Shown here piece by piece: positions 6,745 through 12,510 of a stretch of 12,510 nt of DNA (its first letter is position 1; each line of letters starts with the position of its first letter). The notes under the pieces are model-generated. The model was not told the origin of the DNA and searched no databases. It saw only the letters and a program-made list of their open reading frames with translations. The position numbers and the translations under genes are program-made. The DNA is from Deltaproteobacteria bacterium (lineage in GTDB: Bacteria > Desulfobacterota > Desulfarculia > Adiutricales > Adiutricaceae). The stretch spans positions 1-12,510 of the forward strand of contig JAIRNQ010000355.1 in assembly GCA_031257955.1 (NCBI GenBank), read 5' to 3'.

Positions 6745-7740
6745 ATGAACGATAGAGAATTGTTGGAAAGGGTCATAGGGGGCAAGCCCGTGGATAGGGT
6801 TCCGGTGGGCTTTTGGTTTCATTTCTTGCCCGACGAGGAGACCGGAAGCGGTATCTTTGACCCGACCGTTTTGGAGAGAAACATAGAGGGCCACCGCCAA
6901 TACATTGAAGGTTTTAAGCCGGATTTGGTTAAAATCATGAGCGATGGCTACTTCACCCACCCGCTGGCCGGCGGGGCCAGGGAAATCAAGGATATTGGCG
7001 ATCTGAATTTGATTGAGGCCATAGGTCCCGAGCATCCTTGGGTAAGGGATCAGGTTAAGCTGGTGAAGGCGGTAACCCGGATGAAGCCCGACACGTTTTA
7101 TTTTTATAACGTGTTTAGCGCCACGACCACCTTGCGTTTCATGGTTGGGCGGGAAAGGCTTGTCGAGTGGCTGGGCCGGGACGAAGCGGCCACCCTGGCG
7201 GCCATAGATCGGATAAACGCCGGCTTAAAGGCCCTCTCTATTGCCGTAATCGGCGAAGGCGGGGCCGACGGGGTTTATTTTAGCGTCCAGAACCCGGACA
7301 TCAAATCCGTCAGCGACTGGTACTACCAGGCTCGGGTCTCCCCCGGCGAAAGGGATATCCTGGCCGCCGCCCAACGGATCGGGGGCCGCAACATACTCCA
7401 TATCTGCGGCTACGAGGGCATTAAGAACAACTTTTTCATTTACCAAACCTACGAGGCGGCCATATATAGCTGGGCGGCCAACGTCGAGGGCTTGCCGCTG
7501 GGCCAAGGTCGGGAGTTCTTTGGCCAGGCCACGGTTTTGGGCGGCTTTCCCAATACCAAGGGCTCGATTTTGGAAACCGGCGACCGGCAAGAGATTGAGG
7601 AGTTCACCGAAGCCATCCTGGCCGAGTCCGGAAGGCTGGGGGTCATCGTCGGCGCCGACTGCACCATTCCCAAGGGTATACCCTATGAGCGCTTGGCTTG
7701 GGTCCGGGAGGCGGCCCGGCGGGCGGCGGTGGCCAAATAA
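6745..7740 (+). CDS. Uroporphyrinogen decarboxylase (UroD)-fold protein, probably a methyltransferase-type member
   Basis: Soluble protein of 331 residues with the UroD-family start (ELLERVIGGKPVDRVPVGFWFH) and end (GADCTIPKGIPYERLAWVREAA). The ATG at 6745 has GGGAG 8 nt upstream; an in-frame TTG at 6730 would lie before that site. The family includes haem-pathway UroD and zinc-dependent methyltransferases such as MtaA/MtbA/CmuA that move methyl groups to or from corrinoids or thiols. Here H219 and C221 in LHICG, with C306 in GADCT, reproduce the H-x-C...C zinc motif of the methyltransferases, so true decarboxylase activity is unlikely. No corrinoid protein or reactivase adjoins it; it is a single-gene unit ending at two hairpins. 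The substrate cannot be told from sequence. Confidence 0.8.
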   Translation: MNDRELLERVIGGKPVDRVPVGFWFHFLPDEETGSGIFDPTVLERNIEGHRQYIEGFKPDLVKIMSDGYFTHPLAGGAREIKDIGDLNLIEAIGPEHPWVRDQVKLVKAVTRMKPDTFYFYNVFSATTTLRFMVGRERLVEWLGRDEAATLAAIDRINAGLKALSIAVIGEGGADGVYFSVQNPDIKSVSDWYYQARVSPGERDILAAAQRIGGRNILHICGYEGIKNNFFIYQTYEAAIYSWAANVEGLPLGQGREFFGQATVLGGFPNTKGSILETGDRQEIEEFTEAILAESGRLGVIVGADCTIPKGIPYERLAWVREAARRAAVAK

Positions 7741-7750
7741 GCGCCCAAAT

Positions 7751-7788
7751 AATGGCCCTTGCGGCCGATCCGAACGGCCGGGGCCATT
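7751..7788 (+). terminator. Strong hairpin after the UroD-family gene
   Basis: AATGGCCC (7751-7758) pairs with GGGCCATT (7781-7788), and inside it CGGCCG (7762-7767) pairs with CGGCCG (7775-7780); a 3-nt bulge separates the stems. It starts 11 bp after the stop. No T run follows, but a second terminator lies 20 bp further on. Confidence 0.5.
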
Positions 7789-7807
7789 AACGCCCAGCGC
7801 CCACGCG

Positions 7808-7837
7808 TTTTAAAGCCCGGTTCGCCGGGCTTTAAAA
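7808..7837. terminator. Bidirectional terminator with TTCG tetraloop
   Basis: A perfect 13-bp stem, TTTTAAAGCCCGG (7808-7820) with CCGGGCTTTAAAA (7825-7837), is capped by the very stable TTCG tetraloop and flanked by T/A runs on both sides. It separates the convergent UroD-family gene and potC. The potC TAA stop (7832-7834) is inside the stem. Confidence 0.85.
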
Positions 7838-8623
7838 TTTGCGGGTCAGGCGCTCGGCGATGATGATGGGAATGGCCGTGACGATGAGGACGGCCGTGGA
7901 GAGGGCGTGAATCTCTGGGGTTAAGCCCCTTTTGATGGAAGCGTAGATGAATATCGGGAGGGTTATCGAATCCGGCCCGTGATTAAAAAAGCTTATGATG
8001 AAATCGTCAAGGGAGAGGGTAAAGGCCAGCATGGCCCCGGCGATGATGCCCGGGCGGATCAGCGGCAGGGTCACCCGACGGAAGTGGAAAAAGGACGAGG
8101 CGTAAAGATCCCGGGCCGCTTCGTCGGTCTCTGGCCCCAGGCTTTCCAGGCGGCTTTTAACCACCAGGGCCACGAAGGAGATTTGAAAAGTCACGTGGGC
8201 GACCACCAGGGTAACCATGCCCATATCGAAGGTCTTGGAGAGGAGCCGCAGCGCGTTAAAGGCCAAGGCCAGGGCCACGGCCATTATGATGTCCGGGACC
8301 ACGACGGGGATGTTAATGACCAGATCGAATAGGCGGTGACAGGACGGGGGCCAGGGAAACCGATAGAGGCCGAGGGCCAAGGCCGTTCCCAATACGGTGG
8401 CGATGAGGGTGGAAACGGTGGCCACGAAAAGGGTATTGATGGCCGCGTCGATGATGTACTCGTTTTGGATGAGCTTTTGGTACCAGCGAAGGGTAAAGCC
8501 GCGCCAAGTCAGCCCGTAGATGGCGTCGTTAACCGAAAAGACGGCCACGGCTATGGAGGGCACGTACATCAGGGCCATGGAGAAAAAGGCGATCAGGGCC
8601 ACGATTGGTCGCTTTTGTTTCAT
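7832..8623 (-). CDS. potC: Spermidine/putrescine ABC transporter permease PotC
   Basis: Inner-membrane permease of 263 residues (E. coli PotC has 264). About six hydrophobic helices are visible near 7-29, 62-86, 100-124, 133-155, 193-212 and 241-257. The cytoplasmic EAA loop that docks on the ATPase reads DEAARDLYASSFFHFRRVTLPLIRPGI (split over 167-193), with Tyr at the usual Gly. The segment LSLDDFIISFF and the SITLPIFIYASIKRG stretch are typical of PotC. The ATG at 8623 has GGAGG five bases upstream. It is the third gene of potA-potB-potC, but is separated from potB by 183 bp holding a minisatellite, where these genes usually overlap. Polyamine specificity is assumed from the family; related systems import other cations. 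Confidence 0.9.
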   Translation of the reverse strand: MKQKRPIVALIAFFSMALMYVPSIAVAVFSVNDAIYGLTWRGFTLRWYQKLIQNEYIIDAAINTLFVATVSTLIATVLGTALALGLYRFPWPPSCHRLFDLVINIPVVVPDIIMAVALALAFNALRLLSKTFDMGMVTLVVAHVTFQISFVALVVKSRLESLGPETDEAARDLYASSFFHFRRVTLPLIRPGIIAGAMLAFTLSLDDFIISFFNHGPDSITLPIFIYASIKRGLTPEIHALSTAVLIVTAIPIIIAERLTRKF

Positions 8624-8704
8624 CGTTACCTCCGGGCCTTTGGGGAGGAACCGCCCCGGGGCCGGGGCCCCAGGGACCGGGATACTTGGTTGGCCTGGGC
8701 CATT

Positions 8705-8794
8705 GGTTGGCGCTAAGTGTCTGGGCTTTGGGTTGGCGTTAAGGGTCTAGGCTTTGGGCTGGCGCTAAGTGTCTGGGCTTTGGGCTGGGCGCTT
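8705..8794. repeat. 26-bp tandem repeat (about 3.5 copies) between potB and potC
   Basis: Units are 8705-8730, 8731-8756 and 8757-8782, followed by a partial degenerate unit to about 8794. Units 1 and 3 differ at one base; unit 2 differs from unit 1 at three. The core reads TGGCGCTAAGTGTCTGGGC. The array fills half of a gap that is normally absent in pot operons. Confidence 0.9.
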
Positions 8795-8806
8795 AGCGGG
8801 GCCGGT

Positions 8807-9889
8807 TTACCGGAAGCCGGTGAATAGGCCGCCGCCCACCCGTTCGCCCGGTCGCTGGCGGTAGCGGAAGATGGCCAGGATTAAGAGGGTCATGAACATC
8901 AGGGCCCCGGAGAGGGCCGCCCCGAAGGGCCAGTCCCTGGCTTGGGCGAACTGCTGTTGGATGAGGTTACCGATGAGCATGGATTTGGCCCCGCCCAGGA
9001 TGTCGGTGACCACGAACATGGCCATGGCGGGGACGAAGGTGACGATTATGCCCACGGCCAAGCCCGGCCTGGTTTGGGGCAATATGGCTTGCTTGAAGAT
9101 CATGTAGCGGGTGCCGTATAGGTCTTTGGCCGCTTCCAGAATCTCCCAGTTGATGCGTTCCACGCTGGTGTAGAGGGGCAAGGCCATGAAGGGCAGAAAG
9201 GTGCTGACCATGCCCAAATAAACGGCCAGTGGGCCCGGGTAAAGTGGTGCCCCGTCCCGGATGAGGCCCAGGGCGGCCGAGAGTTGGGCCGGGGGCATTT
9301 GGGGGCCAAGTATCAGGAGCCAGGCGTAAGCCCGGACCACCACGTTGGTCCAGAAGGGGACGACCAGTAGGATTAGCCAGTAGACGCGTTTTTTGGCCGG
9401 TCGGGTGGCGATGTGGAAGGTCAGGGGGTAAGCCAAGAGGACGCACAGGACGGTGGTTACCAGGGCCACCCAAAGGCTTCTGGCGATGATGTAGAGAAAG
9501 GCCGGGCTCCAGCCAAAATTGGTGCGGCCGAAGAGCCTGGCCAGGTTGTCGAAGGTCAGCTCAAAGACGATTTCGCCGTAGGGGCCACGGCTGGTGAAGG
9601 CCAAGCCGGTCAGGAGAAGGCAGGGCAAGGCCAACAGTAGCGTCAGCCAGAGGAGCGGGGGCCCGGCCAAGGCCAAGGCCCGAAGCCTCAAGCTGAAGCG
9701 GGTAGTGAATTCGCCAAGCCAGATTAGGGTTTTGGTCTTGTCTTTGGCCGAGGGTTTGTCTTTTGGGGGAACAATCGGGGCCTGTATTTGCCTGGCCGGC
9801 GCTTCGTTGGCCGTGGTTTCCTGGGTCAGGATTTCCTTGGCCGTGGTTTCCTGGGCCCGAATTTTAGGGGGTCGCGAGTCTTGGCCCAT
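8807..9889 (-). CDS. potB: Spermidine/putrescine ABC transporter permease PotB with N-terminal extension
   Basis: Inner-membrane permease of 360 residues, well above the usual 275-310. The ATG at 9889 is preferred: GGAGG lies five bases before it, whereas an in-frame TTG at 9913 falls next to the terminator T run. Residues 1-65 are a polar extension containing a 10-residue repeat (QETTAKEIL / QETTANEAP) followed by a Pro/Lys-rich stretch. The permease core follows: helices near 76-98, 134-158, 169-194, 219-241, 278-299 and 325-343, and the EAA loop LEAAKDLYGTRYMIFKQAIL with LPQTRPGL (251-277). It pairs with PotC to form the channel driven by PotA. The extension should be cytoplasmic and its role is unknown. 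Confidence 0.9.
   Translation of the reverse strand: MGQDSRPPKIRAQETTAKEILTQETTANEAPARQIQAPIVPPKDKPSAKDKTKTLIWLGEFTTRFSLRLRALALAGPPLLWLTLLLALPCLLLTGLAFTSRGPYGEIVFELTFDNLARLFGRTNFGWSPAFLYIIARSLWVALVTTVLCVLLAYPLTFHIATRPAKKRVYWLILLVVPFWTNVVVRAYAWLLILGPQMPPAQLSAALGLIRDGAPLYPGPLAVYLGMVSTFLPFMALPLYTSVERINWEILEAAKDLYGTRYMIFKQAILPQTRPGLAVGIIVTFVPAMAMFVVTDILGGAKSMLIGNLIQQQFAQARDWPFGAALSGALMFMTLLILAIFRYRQRPGERVGGGLFTGFR
9807..9855. repeat. potB: 30-bp in-frame tandem duplication in potB 5' end
   Basis: TTGGCCGTGGTTTCCTGGG is found at 9807-9825 and again at 9837-9855, exactly 30 bp (10 codons) apart. It encodes the repeated AQETTA/TQETTA segments of the PotB extension. Confidence 0.85.
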
Positions 9890-9903
9890 GTCCGCCTCCG
9901 AAG

Positions 9904-9951
9904 AAAAAAACAACGCAAAAGGGCCCGATCCAGCTTGGCTGGATCGGGCCC
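9904..9951 (-). terminator. Intrinsic terminator between potA and potB
   Basis: A perfect 14-bp stem (9938-9951 with 9921-9934, 3-nt loop) is followed on the minus strand by TTTT, then a few bases and a run of seven T (9904-9910). It begins 20 bp after the potA stop and ends about 15 bp before the potB ATG. It should stop part of the transcription before potBC. Confidence 0.85.
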
Positions 9952-9970
9952 GGGACGGGCAAGGATTGGA

Positions 9971-11056
9971 TCAATTCAGGGTGTGCTTATCCAGAGGAAC
10001 TAGGTGTTCCGGTGGGAAGAAAACCCCGAGCCTTTGGCCACTTTCGACTTGAAAATCGGGTTTGGCCTTGACCAGTATGGGTTTTTCCGGAACGTCATCG
10101 TCAGAGTCCTTAACCAGAAGGATATCGACACCATCGCCGTTGAAGAGGCGGTCCATGACTTTGCCGCTGAACCAGTTGTTTTCGCCCGGAACGGCGTCGG
10201 CCCGGATCTGGATGCGCTCCGGCCAGATTATGATCTTGCCGTTGTTCCAGTTGGGCTTGTCGTTGACCAGCATGGGGCCGTAATGGGTGTCGTAGACGGT
10301 ATCGCTGACCCTGGAGGCGTCGATGAAGTTGGTGGCCCCCAGGAATTCGGCCACGAATTTATTGGCCGGTTTGGTGAAGACCTCTTCGGTGGTGCCGAAT
10401 TGGATGATTTTGCCTTCGTGCATGACGGCCAAGTGGTTGGAGAGACGCTTGGCCTCGTTCTGGTCGTGGGTGACCAGGATGAAGGTCGTTCCCAGCTTTT
10501 TTTGGATGGTTCTCAGTTCTTCCTGAACTTGGGACCTCAAATGAGCGTCTAAGGCGCTCATAGGTTCATCCAACAGAAGGATTTTGGGCTCGTTGACCAG
10601 GGCTCTGGCCAAGGCCACCCGTTGTTTCTGCCCGCCGGAAAGTTCGTGGGGGAAGCGCTTTTCCATACCGTCCAACCTCACGAGAGCGAGGATGTTTCGG
10701 ACTTTCAGGACAATATCTGACTTGGGAGTCTTTCTGGCCTGAAGACCGAAAGCGACGTTGGAAAATACGTCAAGATGGGGGAAAAGAGCGTAGCTCTGGA
10801 AGACCGTGTTAATAGGCCTTTTTGAAGCGGGAACTCTGGTTATGTCTTCGGAATCCAGGAAAACAAAACCATTATCTGGCAGTTCCAAACCAGCGATTAT
10901 GCGTAAAAGGGTAGTCTTCCCACAACCGGAAGGGCCAAGAATGGTTACTATTTCGCCCTTGTTAACGGAAAGGCTAACATCGATTAGAGCCTTATGGTTA
11001 CCGAATGTCTTGGATACCCCGCCACACAGTAACCCAACGTTAATCTGGTCTGTCAA
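9971..11056 (-). CDS. potA: Spermidine/putrescine ABC transporter ATP-binding protein PotA
   Basis: Cytoplasmic ATPase of 361 residues (E. coli PotA has 378). Walker A is GPSGCGKTT (41-49), the Q-loop is VFQSYALFPH (Q87), the signature is LSGGQKQR (139-146), Walker B is LLLDEP (160-165) with the D-loop SALD, and the switch His is in VTHDQ (H197). Residues about 240-361 form a TOBE-type regulatory domain ending FFPPEHLV. The start is awkward: the only in-frame choice is TTG at 11056, with AGAGG only two bases before it and a stronger AAGGGAGG 13 bases before it. An ATG at 11066 that better fits the latter site is out of frame and stops after 8 codons. The region after the ATG-like 5' end is poorer in GGCC than neighbouring genes. 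First gene of potABC. Confidence 0.92.
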   Translation of the reverse strand: MTDQINVGLLCGGVSKTFGNHKALIDVSLSVNKGEIVTILGPSGCGKTTLLRIIAGLELPDNGFVFLDSEDITRVPASKRPINTVFQSYALFPHLDVFSNVAFGLQARKTPKSDIVLKVRNILALVRLDGMEKRFPHELSGGQKQRVALARALVNEPKILLLDEPMSALDAHLRSQVQEELRTIQKKLGTTFILVTHDQNEAKRLSNHLAVMHEGKIIQFGTTEEVFTKPANKFVAEFLGATNFIDASRVSDTVYDTHYGPMLVNDKPNWNNGKIIIWPERIQIRADAVPGENNWFSGKVMDRLFNGDGVDILLVKDSDDDVPEKPILVKAKPDFQVESGQRLGVFFPPEHLVPLDKHTLN

Positions 11057-11407
11057 TTCCTCTCATATGCCTCCCTTCAACCCGAAAAGTCGTGGAACTA
11101 CTTTTTTTTAGGGACCGACCCTGGAGATAACTGGACGCGATTGGGGGTGCCTTGCCGGATAAAATCCGGTAGGTCGGGTTGTGGCTAATTTATGGCGCGG
11201 CCGAGCGCTGGACGTCCAATTATGGTACCGGGGGCGAGTAATTCCTGACCGGTTCTTATCCCCCCAAATAGGGATAGAAAACATAGTTTATAGCAAAAGC
11301 CAAGGGTAAGGTCAAATGTTTTTTTTGAGCCTTTTCCTTGCGCTATAAATGTGCCCAAACCTAGTACAAGACCACTTTTGGGATTAAGACTTCCCCCAAT
11401 GGGGGAC

Positions 11408-11433
11408 AAAAAGGAAACCCACCTGCGGGTTCC
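11408..11433 (-). terminator. Minus-strand intrinsic terminator without an assigned gene
   Basis: On the minus strand GGAACCC (11427-11433) pairs with GGGTTTCC (11413-11420) with one bulged T, loop GCAGGT, followed directly by TTTTT. No gene on the minus strand ends here, which points to an untranslated transcript. Confidence 0.6.
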
Positions 11434-11472
11434 CGCGAGAAATTCCTTGGCCGGTCGGGGCGGCGCCGACCG

Positions 11473-11549
11473 GGGCGACCCCGGTCGAGAGCTCGGGCCC
11501 GGAGGAGAGGAGCCGGCTGGGCGACCCCAGTCGATAGTTTGGGGCCGGA
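11473..11549. repeat. Pair of 31-bp imperfect direct repeats, 46-bp period
   Basis: 11473-11503 and 11519-11549 share 26 of 31 positions, beginning GGGCGACCCC. The first copy can also fold with upstream sequence into the 8-bp hairpins noted for the candidate RNA. Confidence 0.75.
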
Positions 11550-11806
11550 AAAAGGTCGGCGGGCAAAAAAAATGATCCGGCCGGGGCGCACGTTCAAGGG
11601 CCTTGGCCCATATCATGGATAAAAATCGGTTCCGCGCGTCTGGCGCAAACGGAAATGGCTTTTAACCTTAAACTGCTTCCCGTCGGATCTCTTATGCCTT
11701 CGCTAATCGTTTTTGTTAACCCGGGTACCTCACAAAATAAGATAATCTTAGCCTTTTTTGGCAACTTTAGCTTGGAGTGGGCCAATTGTGGCTTCACCTG
11801 AGTTAG

Positions 11807-11835
11807 ATTATAAGCATTTTCGTTGGCTTTGGCAA
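11807..11835 (-). promoter_or_regulatory. Minus-strand sigma70-like promoter with no downstream gene
   Basis: TTGCCA (11830-11835) and a perfect TATAAT (11807-11812) are separated by exactly 17 bp on the minus strand; a run of eight A lies just upstream of the -35, like an UP element. This is the best promoter match in the window, with a predicted start near 11800. Confidence 0.55.
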
Positions 11836-12095
11836 GGCCCAAGCCGATTTTTTTTGCCCGGCCCCAGGGCCGGAACCGGGGTCGGCCAAAGGGGTCCCGG
11901 GGTGCCCCCACCCATTGGCTGGGCTGGGTTGGTCCCTAAGTGCCCTGGGCTGGCGAGACGGCGGCGGTTGCCTGAGGGGTGGATGGAGGTTTTTAAGTCC
12001 CATTGTCATTCCGTTGACTCTATAATGCCGAAAATATAGGAAAAACTTTAACGGTGGAAGGTATTGGAGCCCAATTCGGGAATTTGAGATTCAAG

Positions 12096-12124
12096 TTGAC
12101 AACCAGGCCAGCTGGGAGTAACTT
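12096..12124 (+). promoter_or_regulatory. Promoter of the riboswitch-controlled gene
   Basis: A perfect TTGACA (12096-12101) and TAACTT (12119-12124) are separated by 17 bp. The predicted start, near 12131, coincides with the first base of the riboswitch closing stem, which supports both calls. Confidence 0.6.
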
Positions 12125-12130
12125 AAAGTC

Positions 12131-12312
12131 GGTCCGAGATTACGGAAGTTCGGTACGAAACCGAGGCGGTCCCGCCGCTGTGAACGGTTACGGCGCGTCG
12201 CCGTGGGTCGGGGAGGCATTTTTTCGTCCCCCGGTCGGTCACTGGGCTTAATTGCCTGGGAAGGCCGCGACGTTGGCCGGTTTGAGCCGTGAGCCAGAAG
12301 ACCTTTCGGACC
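12131..12312 (+). promoter_or_regulatory. Cobalamin riboswitch
   Basis: The closing stem GGTCCGA (12131-12137) / TCGGACC (12306-12312) is perfect. Inside are the GGAA...CGGT-CGAA-ACCG arm (12144-12164), the core CCCGCCGCTGTGA (12171-12183) corresponding to the conserved CCCGCaACUGU segment, and the B12 box GAGCCAGAAGACCT (12291-12304). The length (182 nt) and element order fit the adenosylcobalamin-type aptamer. Known elements of this class usually repress corrinoid synthesis or uptake genes when the cofactor is plentiful. Confidence 0.9.
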
Positions 12313-12314
12313 AA

Positions 12315-12442
12315 GGCCATCAAGGCGGCGCCCCGCCTAGCCTTCGCTTCCGGGTGGTTGATGGAAAAAACCTCCTAAAACCGGCCCTTTTATGGACGGT
12401 CCCTCCGGGTGACCGTATCCCATAGGGCATTGGGAGTGTATT
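12315..12442 (+). promoter_or_regulatory. Probable riboswitch expression platform
   Basis: Between aptamer and start codon are a hairpin CCATCAA (12317-12323) / TTGATGG (12358-12364) enclosing GGCGG/CCGCC, and a second hairpin ACGGTC (12396-12401) / GACCGT (12411-12416). The ribosome binding site GGGAG (12432-12436) could pair with CTCC at 12372-12375 or 12403-12406. No T run follows the hairpins, so control by hiding the ribosome binding site is more likely than termination. Confidence 0.45.
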
Positions 12443-12510
12443 ATGTTTAGACTGGAAGCCCACAACGCCTCGCCCCTGGTGGAAATCAGCGCCGGGCTTA
12501 CGACTTTTTT
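12443..12510 (+). CDS. N-terminus of a probable NCS2-family permease under cobalamin control
   Basis: Only 22 codons are inside the window. The ATG at 12443 has GGGAG six bases upstream. The visible residues open MFRLEAH and run into VEISAGLTTF. A short FxLxEH-type lead followed by (T/V)E(I)xAGLTTF is the N-terminal signature of NCS2 nucleobase permeases of the AzgA/PbuG/AdeP branch, where it precedes helix 1 (usually continuing xTMAYI). If correct, the protein is an inner-membrane proton symporter for purines or similar bases. Control by a cobalamin riboswitch is not usual for that family, which makes the gene notable. The call rests on about ten informative residues, and another membrane protein remains possible. 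Confidence 0.45.
   Translation, partial: MFRLEAHNASPLVEISAGLTTF

Larger units (their letters stand above)
11408..11800 (-). ncRNA. Candidate untranslated RNA of about 390 nt
   Basis: Bounded by the minus-strand promoter at 11807-11835 and the terminator at 11408-11433. Between them no frame looks like a protein, while the 3' half carries stable hairpins (CCGGTCGG/CCGACCGG at 11451-11473; GACCGGGG/CCCCGGTC at 11468-11486) and a duplicated 31-bp element. I compared it by memory with tmRNA and RNase P RNA and saw no tag-coding sequence or conserved RNase P core. No known class is assigned. Confidence 0.3.
11057..12095. other. One kilobase without a credible gene
   Basis: Reading frames here are low-quality and unsupported by start signals. 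The sequence holds a small hairpin CCGGAT/ATCCGG (11155-11169), a T8 run at 11102-11109, a minus-strand promoter-like pair (11807-11835), a minus-strand terminator (11408-11433), a 31-bp repeat pair with strong hairpins (11451-11549), and an isolated TATAAT at 12021-12026 with no good -35. A potA promoter was not identified. Confidence 0.4.

Noticed and set aside
11185..11616. 143-codon minus-strand frame
   Set aside because: Pro/Gly/Arg-rich with no start signals and crosses the terminator and hairpins; not protein-like.
11594..11911. Minus-strand frame containing ANENAYNL, reminiscent of a tmRNA tag
   Set aside because: No stop after an LAA-like ending, and no tRNA-like acceptor or T-arm sequence flanking it; the segment also overlaps the promoter TATAAT.
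12003..12026. TTGTCA and TATAAT as a second promoter before the riboswitch
   Set aside because: The spacing is only 12 bp; the downstream TTGACA promoter places the start exactly at the aptamer.

Overview
The window looks like GC-rich (about 60% by eye) bacterial chromosome, mostly core metabolism and transport with unusually long, repeat-bearing gaps between genes. The gene families (TrpB2-type tryptophan synthase beta, GmhB heptose phosphatase, a PotABC importer, a UroD-fold methyltransferase-like protein, a cobalamin riboswitch, a DUF1703-type nuclease) fit an anaerobic Gram-negative such as a Desulfobacterota (deltaproteobacterial) lineage. That placement is an inference from gene content only. 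No rRNA, tRNA, insertion sequence, integrase or CRISPR array was seen.

Layout. 1-264: 3' end of an AAA-ATPase-like/PD-(D/E)XK protein (+). 723-944 and 1071-1832: two small bitopic membrane proteins (+), the second with an NTF2-like C-terminal domain, ending at a hairpin. 2297-3592: trpB2 (-) with a clear terminator. 3593-4181: long gap with a 67-bp-period tandem repeat and an AT-rich island. 4182-4760: gmhB (-), preceded by three TATCGTTT direct repeats at an exact 14-bp period. 4922-6112: a LeuB-like beta-decarboxylating dehydrogenase (-), whose translation start region is duplicated upstream so as to make a 20-codon leader ORF. 6745-7740: a solitary UroD-family protein (+) with the HxC...C zinc motif of corrinoid methyltransferases. 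7832-11056: potA-potB-potC (-), with a strong terminator between potA and potB, a 26-bp minisatellite between potB and potC, and no potD in view. 11057-12130: about 1 kb with no credible gene but a good minus-strand promoter and a downstream minus-strand terminator, so a possible untranslated RNA. 12096-12510: a sigma70-like promoter, a cobalamin riboswitch, and the first 22 codons of a protein resembling NCS2-family nucleobase permeases.

How parts relate. PotA energises PotB/PotC for polyamine-type import, and the hairpin after potA could make PotA more abundant than the permease subunits. The riboswitch makes the last gene corrinoid-controlled; if that gene is an NCS2 permease, uptake of a base used as corrinoid lower ligand is a testable hypothesis. 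The UroD-family protein may also touch corrinoid chemistry, but its methyl donor and partner proteins are not in the window. The remaining genes look like independent transcription units.
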